Positions 43,150 through 53,119 of a stretch of DNA of 64,000 nt are shown here, piece by piece. A program made the translations under genes and the position numbers. The stretch comes from JACNJF01 sp050288105 (GTDB lineage Bacteria > Pseudomonadota > Gammaproteobacteria > GCA-001735895): the NCBI GenBank assembly GCA_050288105.1, contig JBNKDE010000002.1, positions 353,252 to 417,251 on the forward strand. Direction: 5' to 3'. Numbering within the stretch: the stretch's first letter is position 1; each line of letters begins with the position of its first letter. Under the pieces are notes generated by a model. It was given only the letters and a program-made list of their open reading frames with translations, had not been told where the DNA came from and did not search any database.

Positions 43150-44478
43150 ATGCTACGTGAAGACACCATTGCAGCCATTGCTACGCCACATGGAATTGGC
43201 GGTATTGGTGTTATCCGTTTATCCGGGCCAGAGTCACTATCGATAGCCTCGCAGCTTTCTCACGCCGAAGTTCAGCCCGGAATTACACAGTTCAGGCATT
43301 TCTTCGATGCACAGGGGCAGGAAATCGATCATGGTATTCTGCTTTATTTCAAAGCACCGAATTCTTTTACTGGCGAAGAAGTCGTCGAGATCCAGGGACA
43401 TGGCGGACCTGTGTTACAGGATATGCTACTCAGCCGATTATGTGAGTTGGGTGCACGTCTCGCACATGCAGGCGAATATTCCGAAAGAGCCTTCCATAAC
43501 AATAAACTCGATCTGACCCAGGCCGAAGCTATTGCAGATTTAATTGAGTCCGGTAGCCAGGCTGCGGCAAAGGCAGCAATGCGATCACTGCAGGGCGTAT
43601 TTTCCAGCCAGGTACATGCACTCGTCGAACAGGTGATTCAATTAAGAACCTTTGTTGAGGCGGCACTTGATTTCGCCGAAGAAGAGATCGATTTCCTGGC
43701 AGAAACGGATATACAGTCACGCATTAATCAGCTGCTTGAATCGACCGAACAAATTTTAATGCAGGCAGAAAAAGGCAGAGTATTAAACGAAGGAATGACG
43801 CTTGCAATAGCCGGAAAACCGAATGCAGGTAAATCCAGTCTGCTTAATTATCTGGCAGGATATGACGCAGCGATAGTTACTGATATAGCGGGTACTACGC
43901 GTGATGTGATTCGGGAGCATATTGCTTTAAAAGGGGTGCCCGTCAAAATTATTGATACAGCCGGATTACGCGAATCAGAAGATCCGGTAGAAAAGGAAGG
44001 TATCAAGCGTGCATGGAATGAAATCAAAAATTCGGATGTCGTGTTATTGCTGATAGATGCCGTAAAAGGGGTCACAGAAGAAGACGAAGAAATTAAACAT
44101 CAACTGGCGGGACTAAAATATCAGGTAATCTATACCAAGGCAGACCTGATTAAATCTTCGTTCGATACCAACAAAATTTCGGTTTCGACTAAAACGGGTG
44201 AAGGTATCGATCGATTAATCGACCAGTTAACTGCTAACTACTCAGATTACAACCACGATCAAACAACGTTTATTGCTAGAAAACGCCATGTAGATGCCTT
44301 AACTCGGGCAAAGAAAAGTCTATACAATGCAGCCAGTATATATGCGGATACGCAATCCGGAGAATTAATGGCAGAGGATTTACGCCAGGCGCAAATTAGT
44401 TTAAGTGAAATTACAGGTGAATTTAATACCGAAGATTTGCTGGGGCGAATTTTTTCAAGTTTCTGTATTGGTAAATAA
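43150..44478 (+). CDS. mnmE: tRNA modification GTPase MnmE
   Basis: 442 residues. N-terminal tetrahydrofolate-binding domain (DTIAAIATPHGIGGIGVIRLSG), helical domain, G domain with GKPNAGKSSLLN (G1), DIAGTTRD (G2), DTAGLRE (G3), TKAD (G4), and the C-terminal zinc-free FCIGK motif essential for the modification reaction. With MnmG it makes the wobble uridine modification on tRNA. The last 24 bases overlap the 3' end of the convergent EAL-protein gene. MnmG, the usual neighbour, is not present. Confidence 0.97.
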   Translation: MLREDTIAAIATPHGIGGIGVIRLSGPESLSIASQLSHAEVQPGITQFRHFFDAQGQEIDHGILLYFKAPNSFTGEEVVEIQGHGGPVLQDMLLSRLCELGARLAHAGEYSERAFHNNKLDLTQAEAIADLIESGSQAAAKAAMRSLQGVFSSQVHALVEQVIQLRTFVEAALDFAEEEIDFLAETDIQSRINQLLESTEQILMQAEKGRVLNEGMTLAIAGKPNAGKSSLLNYLAGYDAAIVTDIAGTTRDVIREHIALKGVPVKIIDTAGLRESEDPVEKEGIKRAWNEIKNSDVVLLLIDAVKGVTEEDEEIKHQLAGLKYQVIYTKADLIKSSFDTNKISVSTKTGEGIDRLIDQLTANYSDYNHDQTTFIARKRHVDALTRAKKSLYNAASIYADTQSGELMAEDLRQAQISLSEITGEFNTEDLLGRIFSSFCIGK

Positions 44479-47400
44479 TGGTTGCGATAGGCGTAATTTT
44501 TCGGTGATTACAGAACTGGTTAAGGGCCAGCTGTATAAAAAGCCCTGTACTTCCTGGCAGCCGAAATTCTGCAGGAACTCTGCCTGCTGTATCGTTTCAA
44601 CACCTTCTGCAATAACCGTTAAATCTAACGACTTACCCATTGCGATAATTGCATTAGCGATTGCCATGTCATTGCTGTCGTGGGGAATATCGCGCACAAA
44701 AGACTGATCAATTTTAAGCTTCTGGATCGGTAATTGTTTCAGGTAACTTAACGAAGAATATCCGGTTCCAAAATCATCAATAGAAATAGTGATGCCCATA
44801 TCTTTTAAGATGTTTAACTGCTGTATGGCTTCTTTAGCCTGCTGCATGATAAAGCTTTCTGTTATTTCTATTTCGAGATAAGTTGCGGGTAGCCCAGATT
44901 GTTCCAACGCATTCTTTACATCATCGATCAGGTTACCCCGGTGTAACTGAGGGCCTGAAATATTGACCGCGATCTTGCCAAAGGTGAGTCCATTTTCCAG
45001 CCATTGCTTTGCCTGTCTGCAGGCTTCGTTGAGGACCCATTTTCCAATCGGTATAATCAAACCGGAGTCTTCTGCAATGGGTATAAATTTAACGGGCGAT
45101 ACCACACCCAGGTCAGGATGCTGCCAACGTATCAGTGCTTCAAATCCAATAAGCTCTAAGTTGCCAAGGTTAAACTGAGGTTGGTAGTAAAGCTTGAATT
45201 CCTGCTTTTCGATTGCCTTGCGTAAACTGTTTTCCAGCAATACCCTTTCAAAAGCATTTCTGGTGAGTTCTGCAGTGTAAAACTGATAGGTATTGCGACC
45301 TTCATTTTTTGCAAGGTACATGGCTGAGTCTGCATTACGTAACAGGGTTTCAGCGTCCTGGCCATCTTCGGGGAATAAACAAATTCCAAGGCTGGCAGTA
45401 ATTCCAATTTGATGATCTTCCAGTTCAAACGATTGCTGAAATATTGCGAGCAGTTTATCAGCCATCAGTACCGCATCTTCTGGTCTGTCCAGGTCTTCCA
45501 GTAAAATAACAAACTCATCGCCACCGATGCGTGCAACGGTATCATCCTGGCGAACCGTATTCAGTAATTTACGGGTTACGGTTTTAAGTAAATGATCCCC
45601 TGTGGGATGCCCTAGACTGTCATTGATGTGTTTGAAATTATCCAGATCGAGAAAGAAAACCGCCAGTTTAGAAGATACCCGATGAGCGTGCTTTATTGCC
45701 TGGTTTAATCGCTCATTAAGTAATAAGCGATTAGGCAGGTCGGTAAGTGCATCATGATGTGCCAGATGATCCAGTTTGATTTGTGAACTTTTAATCTGAC
45801 TGATGTCAGAGAAAACAGAAACATAATGGGTTTTATTGCCCTGTTCATCGTAGACACTACTGATGTTTTCCCATTCTGGATATACGGAACCATTTTTTCT
45901 CCGATTCCAGATTTCTCCACGCCACTGGCCGGTATCATGCAAGGATTGCCACATCTGGTTATAGAAGTCATCATCGTGATGACCAGACTTAAAAATATTT
46001 GTGCTTAGACCAATAATTTCATGTCGTGAGTAGCCGGTTATATCCGAAAACGCTGGATTAACATCGACGATCTTTCCGTTCACATCCGTAACTAATATAC
46101 CTTCCAGCGAATTATTGAAGACTGTAGATGATAATCGTAACTGCTCATCCCATCTTTTTCTTTCGGTGATATCCTGCAGTATGCCCTTTAATCTAGTGAC
46201 TTTGCCACTTTTATCAGTTTTATTTTTAGCCTTGCAGTACACCCAGTGTATAGATCCATCACGAGCACTAATGCGATATTCAATCTCATGGTTTAGATTT
46301 TCAGAAATCGCACCCAATAATGATTTTTTTACTCTTGGCCAGTCTTCCTCATGAACGTAGGATTGCAGGATTTCGAGACCGATATCCATATCGGCATTGG
46401 TGCCCAATAATTGATGTATTTCTTGTGACCAGATTGCCCGCAGGGTTTTAGCATTCAGCTCCCAGGTTCCCATTCTAGCGATATGTTGTGCTTCTATCAG
46501 TTGCTTCTGGCTACGCTTAAAAGAGAGTAAATTCTTTCTGTCGCTTGTTATGTCAGCAAGAACACCAACGATGCCGGTGATTTCATTCTTTTTATTTCTT
46601 TTTGCCTCACCCAGCGCCTTGAAATAGCTGGTCTCTGTGTCGCGCAAAATTCGAAACTCAACGGATAAATTATCGCCAGTAGAAATAGTGTGATTGATAG
46701 CGTTATAAATCAATTGATGGTCGTCAGGAGACACGAGTTCAAGTAGAAACTTGAGTGCGATACCTTTTTCCGCCAGAGCCTGATCCACGGAAAATAACTC
46801 GGCCATTCGAGCATCTGTAATCACCAGATAATTCTGAGCATCAAAATCCCAGGTACAGATTTTTCCGGCATCCAGCGCCAGCTGGAGTTTAATCTGCTTC
46901 TCCTGTAATTTGTGTTGAGTCTGGTAAAGCTCATTCATTATATGTAGCTTTTGCCGCGCATCATCCAGCTCGGCTTCACGGTCCCTGATGATATTTTTCA
47001 GCTGGTCGATATGCTGATCATAAAGTTGATTGACAAGATCGCTGCGCGTTACTAAACCAATTATATCGTCTTTATTATCGACCACGACCAGATGCCGAAT
47101 ATTCGACTTTTCCATTCGGTCGATAGCAAGCGGTAAGGTATCTGACTGATGTACGCAGATAACTGGCGTAGACATGATCTGCTGTATCGGTTTCTCAAGT
47201 ACATCGCCGGATTCAGTATCCAGGTTTACCAGATCCCGTTCGGTGAAAATCCCTTTAGCCGTGCCGTTTGACTCTATCACGATGCAGGAAATATGATCGT
47301 GTGCCATCAGTTGAATGGCATCTTTAACCAGTGCTTCTAGTGGTAGCGTGATGACGTTATCCGTCATCAGAGATCCTACTTCTTTAAAACGGACGATAAA

Positions 47401-47784
47401 TTCATTGCCGAGATGATCCAGAAAATTCGATTCTGAAATAATCCCTAAAAGGTTATTTGCTGCGTCAATTACAATAAGGTGGCGTAGATGATGCTGTTTA
47501 ACCAGGCGATAAGCTTCGCGATATTCCATGGTTACTGGAGCTGTTACCAGCTGTGTACTCATTACATCCGATAGACATTTTTCATCGACATCAACGTGAT
47601 GGAAAACCATCATTACGGCATCGCGCTCGGTAAAAATACCGACAGGTTTGCCATGCTCCAGAACGACGATTGCACTGATATGTTTCTGTCGCATAGTATC
47701 CAATGCAGTTCTGATACTACACTCGGGGGGAAGTGTGATTACCTGGCTGGTTAAGATATCACCCAGTTTTATCTGAACTGACAT
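44455..47784 (-). CDS. Large c-di-GMP signalling protein: four CBS, three PAS, GGDEF and EAL
   Basis: 1109 residues. Four CBS domains (about 8-260, paired, as in IMPDH-type sensors), a coiled coil (about 265-305), three PAS/PAC domains (about 310-670), GGDEF (about 685-840) with intact GGDEF in IGGDEFVILLEDL, and EAL (about 855-1105) with intact EAL in GFEALIRWQHP and DDFGTGYSSLSYLKQ. Both catalytic motifs are intact, so it may both make and degrade c-di-GMP; no membrane span is seen. CBS domains bind adenosyl ligands, so it may couple energy state to c-di-GMP. Its stop lies inside mnmE. Confidence 0.9.
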   Translation of the reverse strand: MSVQIKLGDILTSQVITLPPECSIRTALDTMRQKHISAIVVLEHGKPVGIFTERDAVMMVFHHVDVDEKCLSDVMSTQLVTAPVTMEYREAYRLVKQHHLRHLIVIDAANNLLGIISESNFLDHLGNEFIVRFKEVGSLMTDNVITLPLEALVKDAIQLMAHDHISCIVIESNGTAKGIFTERDLVNLDTESGDVLEKPIQQIMSTPVICVHQSDTLPLAIDRMEKSNIRHLVVVDNKDDIIGLVTRSDLVNQLYDQHIDQLKNIIRDREAELDDARQKLHIMNELYQTQHKLQEKQIKLQLALDAGKICTWDFDAQNYLVITDARMAELFSVDQALAEKGIALKFLLELVSPDDHQLIYNAINHTISTGDNLSVEFRILRDTETSYFKALGEAKRNKKNEITGIVGVLADITSDRKNLLSFKRSQKQLIEAQHIARMGTWELNAKTLRAIWSQEIHQLLGTNADMDIGLEILQSYVHEEDWPRVKKSLLGAISENLNHEIEYRISARDGSIHWVYCKAKNKTDKSGKVTRLKGILQDITERKRWDEQLRLSSTVFNNSLEGILVTDVNGKIVDVNPAFSDITGYSRHEIIGLSTNIFKSGHHDDDFYNQMWQSLHDTGQWRGEIWNRRKNGSVYPEWENISSVYDEQGNKTHYVSVFSDISQIKSSQIKLDHLAHHDALTDLPNRLLLNERLNQAIKHAHRVSSKLAVFFLDLDNFKHINDSLGHPTGDHLLKTVTRKLLNTVRQDDTVARIGGDEFVILLEDLDRPEDAVLMADKLLAIFQQSFELEDHQIGITASLGICLFPEDGQDAETLLRNADSAMYLAKNEGRNTYQFYTAELTRNAFERVLLENSLRKAIEKQEFKLYYQPQFNLGNLELIGFEALIRWQHPDLGVVSPVKFIPIAEDSGLIIPIGKWVLNEACRQAKQWLENGLTFGKIAVNISGPQLHRGNLIDDVKNALEQSGLPATYLEIEITESFIMQQAKEAIQQLNILKDMGITISIDDFGTGYSSLSYLKQLPIQKLKIDQSFVRDIPHDSNDMAIANAIIAMGKSLDLTVIAEGVETIQQAEFLQNFGCQEVQGFLYSWPLTSSVITEKLRLSQPLFTNTET

Positions 47785-47830
47785 AACTGTGATATTTATA
47801 TTTTGTTATTGGACGAAAAATGAGTATAAC

Positions 47831-47851
47831 CCAGTTAAAAAATTTAACTGG
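47831..47851. other. AT-rich inverted repeat upstream of the CBS/GGDEF/EAL gene
   Basis: Perfect 9-bp inverted repeat CCAGTTAAA / TTTAACTGG with a three-base loop, 47 bases upstream of the ATG at 47784. It lies between two same-strand genes, so it could be an operator or a weak terminator for the LOG gene. Confidence 0.4.
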
Positions 47852-47901
47852 ATTTAGTAAACACACGCCCTATAAATGATCAGCAAAAACAAGAGGCCAG
47901 A

Positions 47902-48627
47902 TTAGAGACGTAACATGCGCTCCTTTTCTTCTGCAGACGGCTCAAAGGTACGGCTACGATAATAGTCAAAGATGGCATTCACCACGGCATGTGGTTCATC
48001 GATTACCTGGATTAAATCGAGATCAGACTCATTAATGGTCCCTTCGGTTACCAGCGTATTTTTAAACCAGTTTAACAGGCCCGACCAGAAACTGGATTCC
48101 ACCAGTATGATGGGAATCTTGCGCGACTTACCCGTTTGTATCAGGGTCAGTATTTCAGCCATTTCGTCCAGTGTGCCGAACCCACCCGGTAATACCACAT
48201 AAGCCGCGGCATATTTAACGAACATGACCTTACGTGAAAAGAAATGTCTGAAATTAAGTGAGATATCCTGGTACTCATTGCTTTTCTGTTCATGCGGCAG
48301 TTGAATATTTAGCCCAATACTTTTGGATTTTCCCGCATGAGCCCCTTTATTGGCCGCTTCCATAATACCTGGGCCGCCCCCGCTCACTACGGAAAAGCCG
48401 GAATCGGATAACAGACGCGCGATGCTTTGTGCTTTTTCATAATAAGGGTGCTGCTCGGGCGTACGCGCTGATCCGAAAATGCTGACTGAAGGCTTGATAG
48501 TCGCAAGGTGTTCAAAGCCATCAACAAACTCCGCCATGATCTGGAATATTTTCCAGGACTCTCGGTTTAATGAGGCTTCAATGCTGGCGATGTCTTCGGC
48601 TGAACTCACTGTGTTTTTATTGGCCAT
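47902..48627 (-). CDS. LOG family protein (nucleotide phosphoribohydrolase-like)
   Basis: 241 residues. The lysine-decarboxylase-like LOG fold: SIFGSARTPEQHPYY near the N terminus, GGGPGIMEAANKGA, and PGGFGTLDEMAEILTLIQTG (the PGGxGTxxE signature). LOG proteins hydrolyse nucleoside 5'-monophosphates (cytokinin activation in plants; AMP/pyrimidine nucleotidases in bacteria). Divergent from polA, 47 bases between ATGs. Confidence 0.92.
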   Translation of the reverse strand: MANKNTVSSAEDIASIEASLNRESWKIFQIMAEFVDGFEHLATIKPSVSIFGSARTPEQHPYYEKAQSIARLLSDSGFSVVSGGGPGIMEAANKGAHAGKSKSIGLNIQLPHEQKSNEYQDISLNFRHFFSRKVMFVKYAAAYVVLPGGFGTLDEMAEILTLIQTGKSRKIPIILVESSFWSGLLNWFKNTLVTEGTINESDLDLIQVIDEPHAVVNAIFDYYRSRTFEPSAEEKERMLRL

Positions 48628-48674
48628 TCAGGTATTCTGGGAAATTCGGTAAAAGCACATTGTAGCGTATTCAG

Positions 48675-51374
48675 ATGAATGAAGAGAAAAGAAAAAAGCT
48701 GGTGTTAGTGGATGGGAGTTCCTATCTGTTCCGCGCCTTTCACGGTTTGCCCCCACTATCCAGTCAGGGACATCCAACCGGTGCGATTTACGGTGTACTC
48801 AACATGCTGCGCAAGCTGATGCAGGATGAGCAGCCGGATTACATTGCGGTGGTATTTGATGCCAAGGGAAAAACGTTCCGCAATGATATCTATCCTGAAT
48901 ACAAGGCTAACCGTCCCCCCATGCCGGATGATTTACGGGTACAGATTGAGCCGCTGCATGACATCATTCGTGCACAGGGTCTACCGCTGATTATCGTAGA
49001 CAAGGTTGAAGCCGATGATGTCATTGGCACCCTCGCCCGCGAAGGTAAGGAACAGGGTCTTAAGGTATTAATCTCCACCGGCGACAAGGATATGGCGCAG
49101 CTGGTATGCGATGACATTACGCTGATCAATACCATGAATATGGTTCATATGGATACAGCCATGGTAGAGGAAAAGTTCCAGGTCAAACCTGAGCAGATCA
49201 TCGATTACCTGGCATTGATGGGTGACAGCTCGGACAATATCCCCGGTGTACCCAAGGTCGGACCCAAAACGGCCAGTAAATGGTTGAATGAATGGCAGAC
49301 ACTGGACAACATCATGGCGAATGCCGACAAGTTTGGCGGCAAGATTGGAGAGAACCTGCGCGCATCACTGGATTTCCTGCCCATGTCTTATGAGCTGGCA
49401 ACCATCAAGCAGGATGTCGAGCTGGATGTGGAAATCACCCAATTGACCCAGCAACCGGTGGATGCCAGGGCATTGTCTGAATACTATGAAAGATTCAATT
49501 TTAAACGCTGGCTAGATGAGCTGGAACAGGAAGGTATCGTAGTCGAGCCGCAGCAACCCCAGCAGGAAGCCAGCTATCAAACCATCCTGCAGCAAAAAGA
49601 GCTGGACGCCTGGATCAATCGCCTGCAACAGGCAAAGTTGATTAGCATTGATACCGAAACCACCAGTATCAACTATATGGATGCCCAGCTGGTAGGAATC
49701 TCGCTATGTTTGCAGCCAGGTGAAGCCTGTTACATTCCGCTTGCGCATAGCTATAGCGGAGCGCCTAAACAGCTGGAACGAGATTCCGTACTAAAACAAT
49801 TGAAACCCATTCTGCACGATCCGGCGATTGGCAAGGTCGGACAGAACATCAAGTACGACTACCATATTCTGTACAAATACGGCATCCAGATGCAGGGTGT
49901 CGCGCATGACACCATGCTGCAATCCTATGTATTTAACTCCACAGCCTCGCGCCATAATATGGATGATCTGGCCAGTTATTACCTGGGCCATCAAACCATC
50001 CATTACGAAGATGTGGCCGGAAAAGGTGCCAAACAGCTAACCTTCGATCAGGTCGATCTCCAGCTGGCGGGACCCTACGCCAGTGAAGATGCCGATATCA
50101 CGCTGCAGTTGCACGAAAAACTTTACCCGCAGTTAAAGAGCGATGCGGCACTGCTAAAGGTCTATCAGGAAATAGAAATGCCGTTGGTGAATGTGCTCGC
50201 ACGTATGGAAAATAATGGCGTCTGTCTGGACCAGGCGCTACTCGAAAAACAGGGCATGGAAGTCGATGAACAGTTACAGAGCATACAGCAGACCATTTAT
50301 GAACTGGCCGATGAAAGCTTCAATCTGAGTTCGCCCAAACAGATACAGCAGATTCTGTACGAAAAGTTGAGCCTGCCGGTTATTCGTAAAACGCCCAAAG
50401 GACAGCCATCAACTGCTGAGGATGTGCTGGAAGAACTGGCCAATGAGTATGAGATTCCACGCCTGCTGCTGGAACATCGCAGCCTGAATAAACTGAAAAC
50501 CACCTATATCGACAAACTACCGCGTGAAATCAATCTGACCAGTGGGCGCATTCATACCTCCTACCAGCAGGCGGTCGCCTCCACCGGACGGCTTTCCTCT
50601 ACCAGCCCCAATCTACAGAATATACCGATACGCAATGCACAGGGGCGTCGCATCCGCGAAGCCTTTGTGGCACCTGATGGTTACAGGATTATGGCACTGG
50701 ATTATTCGCAGATTGAATTGCGCATCATGGCGCACCTCTCGGGGGATGACAGCCTGCTGAAGGCCTTTGCGCAGGGCCAGGATGTCCATCGCGCCACTGC
50801 CAGCGAGGTTTTCGGGGTGGCGACGGATGAAGTGACGAGTGACCAGCGACGTGCAGCGAAAGCGATTAATTTTGGGCTGATCTACGGTATGTCGGCGTTT
50901 GGACTGGGCAAGCAGCTGAACATCGGCCGTAATGCCGCACAGGAATACGTCGACCTGTATTTCGAGCGATATCCCGGTGTTAAACACTACATGGATAGCA
51001 CACGCGAGCAGGCGCATGCACAGGGATATGTAGAAACCGTGTTCGGACGCAGACTGTACCTGCCGGAACTGAAGTCACGTAATGCACAGCAAAGACAATA
51101 TGCGGAACGCACAGCAATCAATGCCCCCATGCAGGGAACTGCGGCAGACATCATTAAGATTGCGATGATCCGAGTGGACGACTGGCTACAACAGCAGGGC
51201 GACCAGGTTCGCATGATTATGCAGGTTCACGATGAACTGGTATTTGAGGTACCTGAGCAACAGCTGCAGGATACCCAACAGCAGCTATCTCGTATTATGA
51301 CCTCAGCCGCTGAACTTTCAGTGCCGCTGGAAGTGGATGCAGGCATAGGCTTTAACTGGAATGAAGCGCATTAA
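48675..51374 (+). CDS. polA: DNA polymerase I
   Basis: 899 residues (E. coli 928). 5'-3' exonuclease domain (about 1-290; LVDGSSYLFRAFHGLPPL, DNIPGVPKVGPKTASKWL), 3'-5' proofreading domain (about 305-490) with its acidic residues kept (ISIDTETTS, KYDYHILYKYG, YASEDADITLQLH), and the polymerase domain with ALDYSQIELRIMAHLSGD and VHDELVFEVP. Used in Okazaki fragment maturation and repair. A structured RNA candidate and engB follow, which is conserved synteny with enteric bacteria and Pseudomonas. Confidence 0.98.
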   Translation: MNEEKRKKLVLVDGSSYLFRAFHGLPPLSSQGHPTGAIYGVLNMLRKLMQDEQPDYIAVVFDAKGKTFRNDIYPEYKANRPPMPDDLRVQIEPLHDIIRAQGLPLIIVDKVEADDVIGTLAREGKEQGLKVLISTGDKDMAQLVCDDITLINTMNMVHMDTAMVEEKFQVKPEQIIDYLALMGDSSDNIPGVPKVGPKTASKWLNEWQTLDNIMANADKFGGKIGENLRASLDFLPMSYELATIKQDVELDVEITQLTQQPVDARALSEYYERFNFKRWLDELEQEGIVVEPQQPQQEASYQTILQQKELDAWINRLQQAKLISIDTETTSINYMDAQLVGISLCLQPGEACYIPLAHSYSGAPKQLERDSVLKQLKPILHDPAIGKVGQNIKYDYHILYKYGIQMQGVAHDTMLQSYVFNSTASRHNMDDLASYYLGHQTIHYEDVAGKGAKQLTFDQVDLQLAGPYASEDADITLQLHEKLYPQLKSDAALLKVYQEIEMPLVNVLARMENNGVCLDQALLEKQGMEVDEQLQSIQQTIYELADESFNLSSPKQIQQILYEKLSLPVIRKTPKGQPSTAEDVLEELANEYEIPRLLLEHRSLNKLKTTYIDKLPREINLTSGRIHTSYQQAVASTGRLSSTSPNLQNIPIRNAQGRRIREAFVAPDGYRIMALDYSQIELRIMAHLSGDDSLLKAFAQGQDVHRATASEVFGVATDEVTSDQRRAAKAINFGLIYGMSAFGLGKQLNIGRNAAQEYVDLYFERYPGVKHYMDSTREQAHAQGYVETVFGRRLYLPELKSRNAQQRQYAERTAINAPMQGTAADIIKIAMIRVDDWLQQQGDQVRMIMQVHDELVFEVPEQQLQDTQQQLSRIMTSAAELSVPLEVDAGIGFNWNEAH

Positions 51375-51465
51375 GCTGGAAAATGACAAAAAGTGAAAAA
51401 ATTTTTAAACATGATTGAACCTGATGTTGAATGTTGTGTCATACCAGTAAGCGCATAAGCCCGGC

Positions 51466-51556
51466 GCTAATCCGTTCAGAACCATTGACGAACGGATAGA
51501 TCCGGAAACCCCACCGGATCAAATTTTAGGCCCTGACCTCCGTCAGGGCTTTTTTG
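51466..51556 (+). ncRNA. Candidate three-hairpin small RNA in the polA-engB gap
   Basis: Three tandem perfect hairpins with almost no bases between the first two: 8-bp stem 51470-51497 (12-base loop), 7-bp stem GATCCGG/CCGGATC at 51499-51520 (loop AAACCCCA) and 8-bp stem GCCCTGAC/GTCAGGGC at 51530-51549 followed by six T (51550-51555), a strong intrinsic terminator on the plus strand. The loci of Spot 42 in enterics and ErsA in Pseudomonas occupy this same gap. The 5' end is unknown; it could also be the polA 3' UTR. No sequence match to Spot 42 was recognised. Confidence 0.6.
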
Positions 51557-51584
51557 TATGTGGCGTACTTTGCCAGTCTCGAAG

Positions 51585-52193
51585 TCACGCTTTAGCCGGA
51601 GATTGTTCCAGTTGCAGAAAGCTGTGACAGCGTGCCTGAAATTCATCCAGGCCTGCGCCAGAGGTAGCTGAAAAACAGGAGACAGTGATATCCTGCCCGG
51701 CCAGTTCCTTGCGACAGGCCAGTAATACCTGCTGCTGGGCGCCGCGTTTTAATTTATCAGCCTTGGTCAGCAGAATGTGGATAGGCAGCTTGTTATTCAC
51801 CAGGTCGATCAGGCCCCAGTCCATATCGCTCAGGCCACGCCGAATATCAACCACAATAATGAGCCCGCTCAGGGATTTGCGATTTAACAGATAGCGGCTT
51901 AAAACCTCGTTCCAGTGATTGCGCATCTTAATCGGCACCTTGGCATAACCATAGCCAGGCAGATCGACCAGGCGATGGTATTCATCAAGGCCAAAAAAAT
52001 TGATGAGCTGGGTTCTGCCGGGGGTTTTACTGGTTTTGCACAGGTTCTTCTGGTTGGTTAAACGGTTGACTGCGGTCGATTTTCCCGCATTGGAGCGACC
52101 AGCAAATGCGATTTCAACACCTTCATCGGGTATTAGCTGAGAAATTTGAAAGGCACTTGATATGAATCGTGCCTGATGCAATGGCGAAGACAT
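51585..52193 (-). CDS. engB: Ribosome biogenesis GTPase EngB (YihA/YsxC)
   Basis: 202 residues from the chosen ATG at 52193. G1 GRSNAGKSTAVN, G3 DLPGYGYA, G4 TKAD and the following SATSGAGLDEF, all typical. Involved in large-subunit assembly. Start: an upstream in-frame ATG at 52265 would add 24 residues unlike any EngB and run into the promoter of the divergent cytochrome c4 gene; MSSPLHQARFISSAFQ is the usual N terminus. Confidence 0.95.
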   Translation of the reverse strand: MSSPLHQARFISSAFQISQLIPDEGVEIAFAGRSNAGKSTAVNRLTNQKNLCKTSKTPGRTQLINFFGLDEYHRLVDLPGYGYAKVPIKMRNHWNEVLSRYLLNRKSLSGLIIVVDIRRGLSDMDWGLIDLVNNKLPIHILLTKADKLKRGAQQQVLLACRKELAGQDITVSCFSATSGAGLDEFQARCHSFLQLEQSPAKA

Positions 52194-52281
52194 TAAAATG
52201 TAGCTCTTATTGAATAGGGAAGGCAGGTATGATATACATTCCGCCCCAAAATTTCTGTACTTCATTTAAATAGGAGAACCT

Positions 52282-52893
52282 ATGAAACCTCGCCATATCA
52301 AAGCGGTTCTATTAGGACTGAGCAGCCTGATGGCTGTAAGTATTACGCAGGCTGCAGATATCGAAGCCGGCAAAGCAAAAACAGCCGTATGTACCGCTTG
52401 TCATGGAGCAGATGGTAACAGTGTCAATCCAATCTGGCCACGCCTTGCAGGTCAGAATGCGACCTATATCGCCAAGCAGATACGCGACTTCAAAACAATG
52501 AAGCGCTTAGACCCAACCATGCAGGGTATGGCAGCCACTATACAGGATGCGGATATTGATAACATAGCGGCCTATTACGAATCACAGCAAGCTAATACCT
52601 CGGCTTTTGACGAGTCTTTACTGGAGCTGGGACAGAACATTTATCGCGGTGGTATTGCCGAAACCTCTGTTGCAGCCTGTATGGGATGCCATGGCCCAGC
52701 GGGCAAGGGTAATGGACCTGCTGCTTTTCCAGCACTCAAGAGCCAGCATCCAGAATATATTGTTACCCAGCTGCAAAGATTTAAATCTGGTGCGCGCACT
52801 AACGATACTGGCAAAATGATGCGTAGTGTTGCTAACCGCATGTCTGATAAGGAAATGCAGGCCGTTGCAGCTTATATCGCTGCAATGAAATAA
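52282..52893 (+). CDS. Cytochrome c4 (di-haem)
   Basis: 203 residues. Signal peptide (about 1-25, cut after TQA). Two haem c sites, CTACH at 37-41 and CMGCH at 133-137, each opening a similar ~90-residue domain (second: KGNGPAAFPALKSQHPEYIVTQL), which is the duplicated cytochrome c4 layout. Periplasmic, often membrane-associated electron carrier to terminal oxidases. TAGGAG before the ATG is a strong ribosome site. Followed by dsbA, conserved synteny. Confidence 0.94.
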   Translation: MKPRHIKAVLLGLSSLMAVSITQAADIEAGKAKTAVCTACHGADGNSVNPIWPRLAGQNATYIAKQIRDFKTMKRLDPTMQGMAATIQDADIDNIAAYYESQQANTSAFDESLLELGQNIYRGGIAETSVAACMGCHGPAGKGNGPAAFPALKSQHPEYIVTQLQRFKSGARTNDTGKMMRSVANRMSDKEMQAVAAYIAAMK

Positions 52894-52902
52894 CATTTAC
52901 CC

Positions 52903-52944
52903 TATCCTGCTGATTTTGGGCAACAACCCGGATTCAGCAGGATA
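52903..52944 (+). other. Long hairpin downstream of cytochrome c4
   Basis: Perfect 11-bp arms TATCCTGCTGA / TCAGCAGGATA enclose 20 bases that themselves contain GGG...CCC. It starts 10 bases after the cytochrome c4 stop and has no T tract, so it may protect the mRNA 3' end rather than terminate. The remaining ~175 bases up to dsbA show no gene. Confidence 0.5.
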
Positions 52945-53119
52945 ACTCCAGTATCTCTATTCATGCTGTGTTCAGTCGCCTTCGTTAATGTAGCAAGGCG
53001 GCTGGCAAACAATTAATTCGTTTTTTACCCGCCAATAAAAGCTTTTTTGTTCCCATTGATAGTAAACTTAGGCAAAAAATAACAGTCTCAAACAGTTCAC
53101 GATTACAAGAGGTGTCACC

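Noticed and set aside
52194..52265. Upstream start for engB
   Set aside because: The extra 24 residues do not fit the family and overlap the divergent promoter region.
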